The notes under the pieces: generated by a model
What the model was told of the DNA's origin: nothing
The model's input: the letters and a program-made list of their open reading frames with translations, nothing else
Databases searched by the model: none
Assembly: GCA_964611385.1 (NCBI GenBank)
Contig: CAZSXS010000067.1
Span: 1-20,919 of the forward strand
From: CAZSXS01 sp964611385
Lineage (GTDB): Bacteria; Bacillota; Clostridia; Lachnospirales; CAYPQA01
Length of the DNA: 20,919 nucleotides
Direction of reading: 5' to 3'
In this document: piece by piece, positions 20,885 to 20,919 of the stretch
Layout of the letters: every line of letters starts with the position of its first letter
How positions within the stretch are numbered: the stretch's first letter is position 1
Made by a program: the position numbers and the translations under genes

Positions 20885-20919
20885 GGAAAAACTTTTTCAA
20901 ACGGCGAAAAAGTTTTTCC
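20885..20919. repeat. Perfect 14-bp inverted repeat at the window edge
   Basis: GGAAAAACTTTTTC (20885-20898) and GAAAAAGTTTTTCC (20906-20919) are exact inverted repeats around AAACGGC, 32 nt after the last gene. Each arm is itself nearly palindromic. It could be a terminator for the secreted-protein operon or a dispersed palindromic repeat; the sequence ends here, so a downstream T run cannot be judged. Confidence 0.7.

Overview
The window looks like a chromosomal segment of an anaerobic low-to-moderate-GC Bacillota of class Clostridia, possibly Lachnospirales-like. The reasons are strong AGGAGG-type ribosome binding sites, the compact nadK-argR-recN operon, a CarD-family protein, a DUF5721-like protein, a WYL regulator and a CheV coupling protein. 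Assignment below class is a guess. No rRNA, tRNA, CRISPR array, transposase or phage gene was seen.

Layout. 1-982: gene-poor, AT-rich start with one 81-codon gene on the minus strand and a long, motif-rich intergenic region. 983-1759: a DeoR-family regulator closed by a strong bidirectional terminator. 1922-4757 (minus): a secreted transglutaminase-like protein and a SHOCT/DUF4097 protein with a Gly/Ala/Pro-rich centre. 4869-7993 (minus): recN, argR and nadK, transcribed nadK first, with nadK and argR overlapping. 8080-8292: a dispersed repeat, a promoter and a structured leader in front of a UroD-superfamily protein (8293-9315). 9495-14726 (plus): murA, a YycJ/WalJ-like metallo-beta-lactamase, CarD, a DUF5721-like protein and htpG, ending in a 19-bp perfect hairpin terminator. 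14862-16861 (minus): cheV and a WYL regulator. 17201-20853 (plus): three secreted proteins of unknown function behind a consensus sigma-70/sigma-A promoter. The first two are tandem paralogues, each built of two internal repeats with Asp-rich calcium-type loops. The third has a proline-rich linker.

How the genes may work together. Housekeeping functions (NADP synthesis, arginine control, DNA repair, UDP-MurNAc synthesis, chaperone, transcription control) are interleaved with envelope or secreted genes (transglutaminase-like, the 17.2-20.9 kb operon). The best candidates for undescribed biology are: (1) the three-gene secreted operon at 17103-20853; (2) the triple C-x-C-x-H insertion in HtpG; (3) a perfect hairpin lying exactly between the Shine-Dalgarno and start codon of murA; (4) the structured leader of the UroD-family gene; (5) a dispersed repeat with partly palindromic structure at about 9, 8080 and 10768. 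All calls come from reading the sequence; no database search was run.
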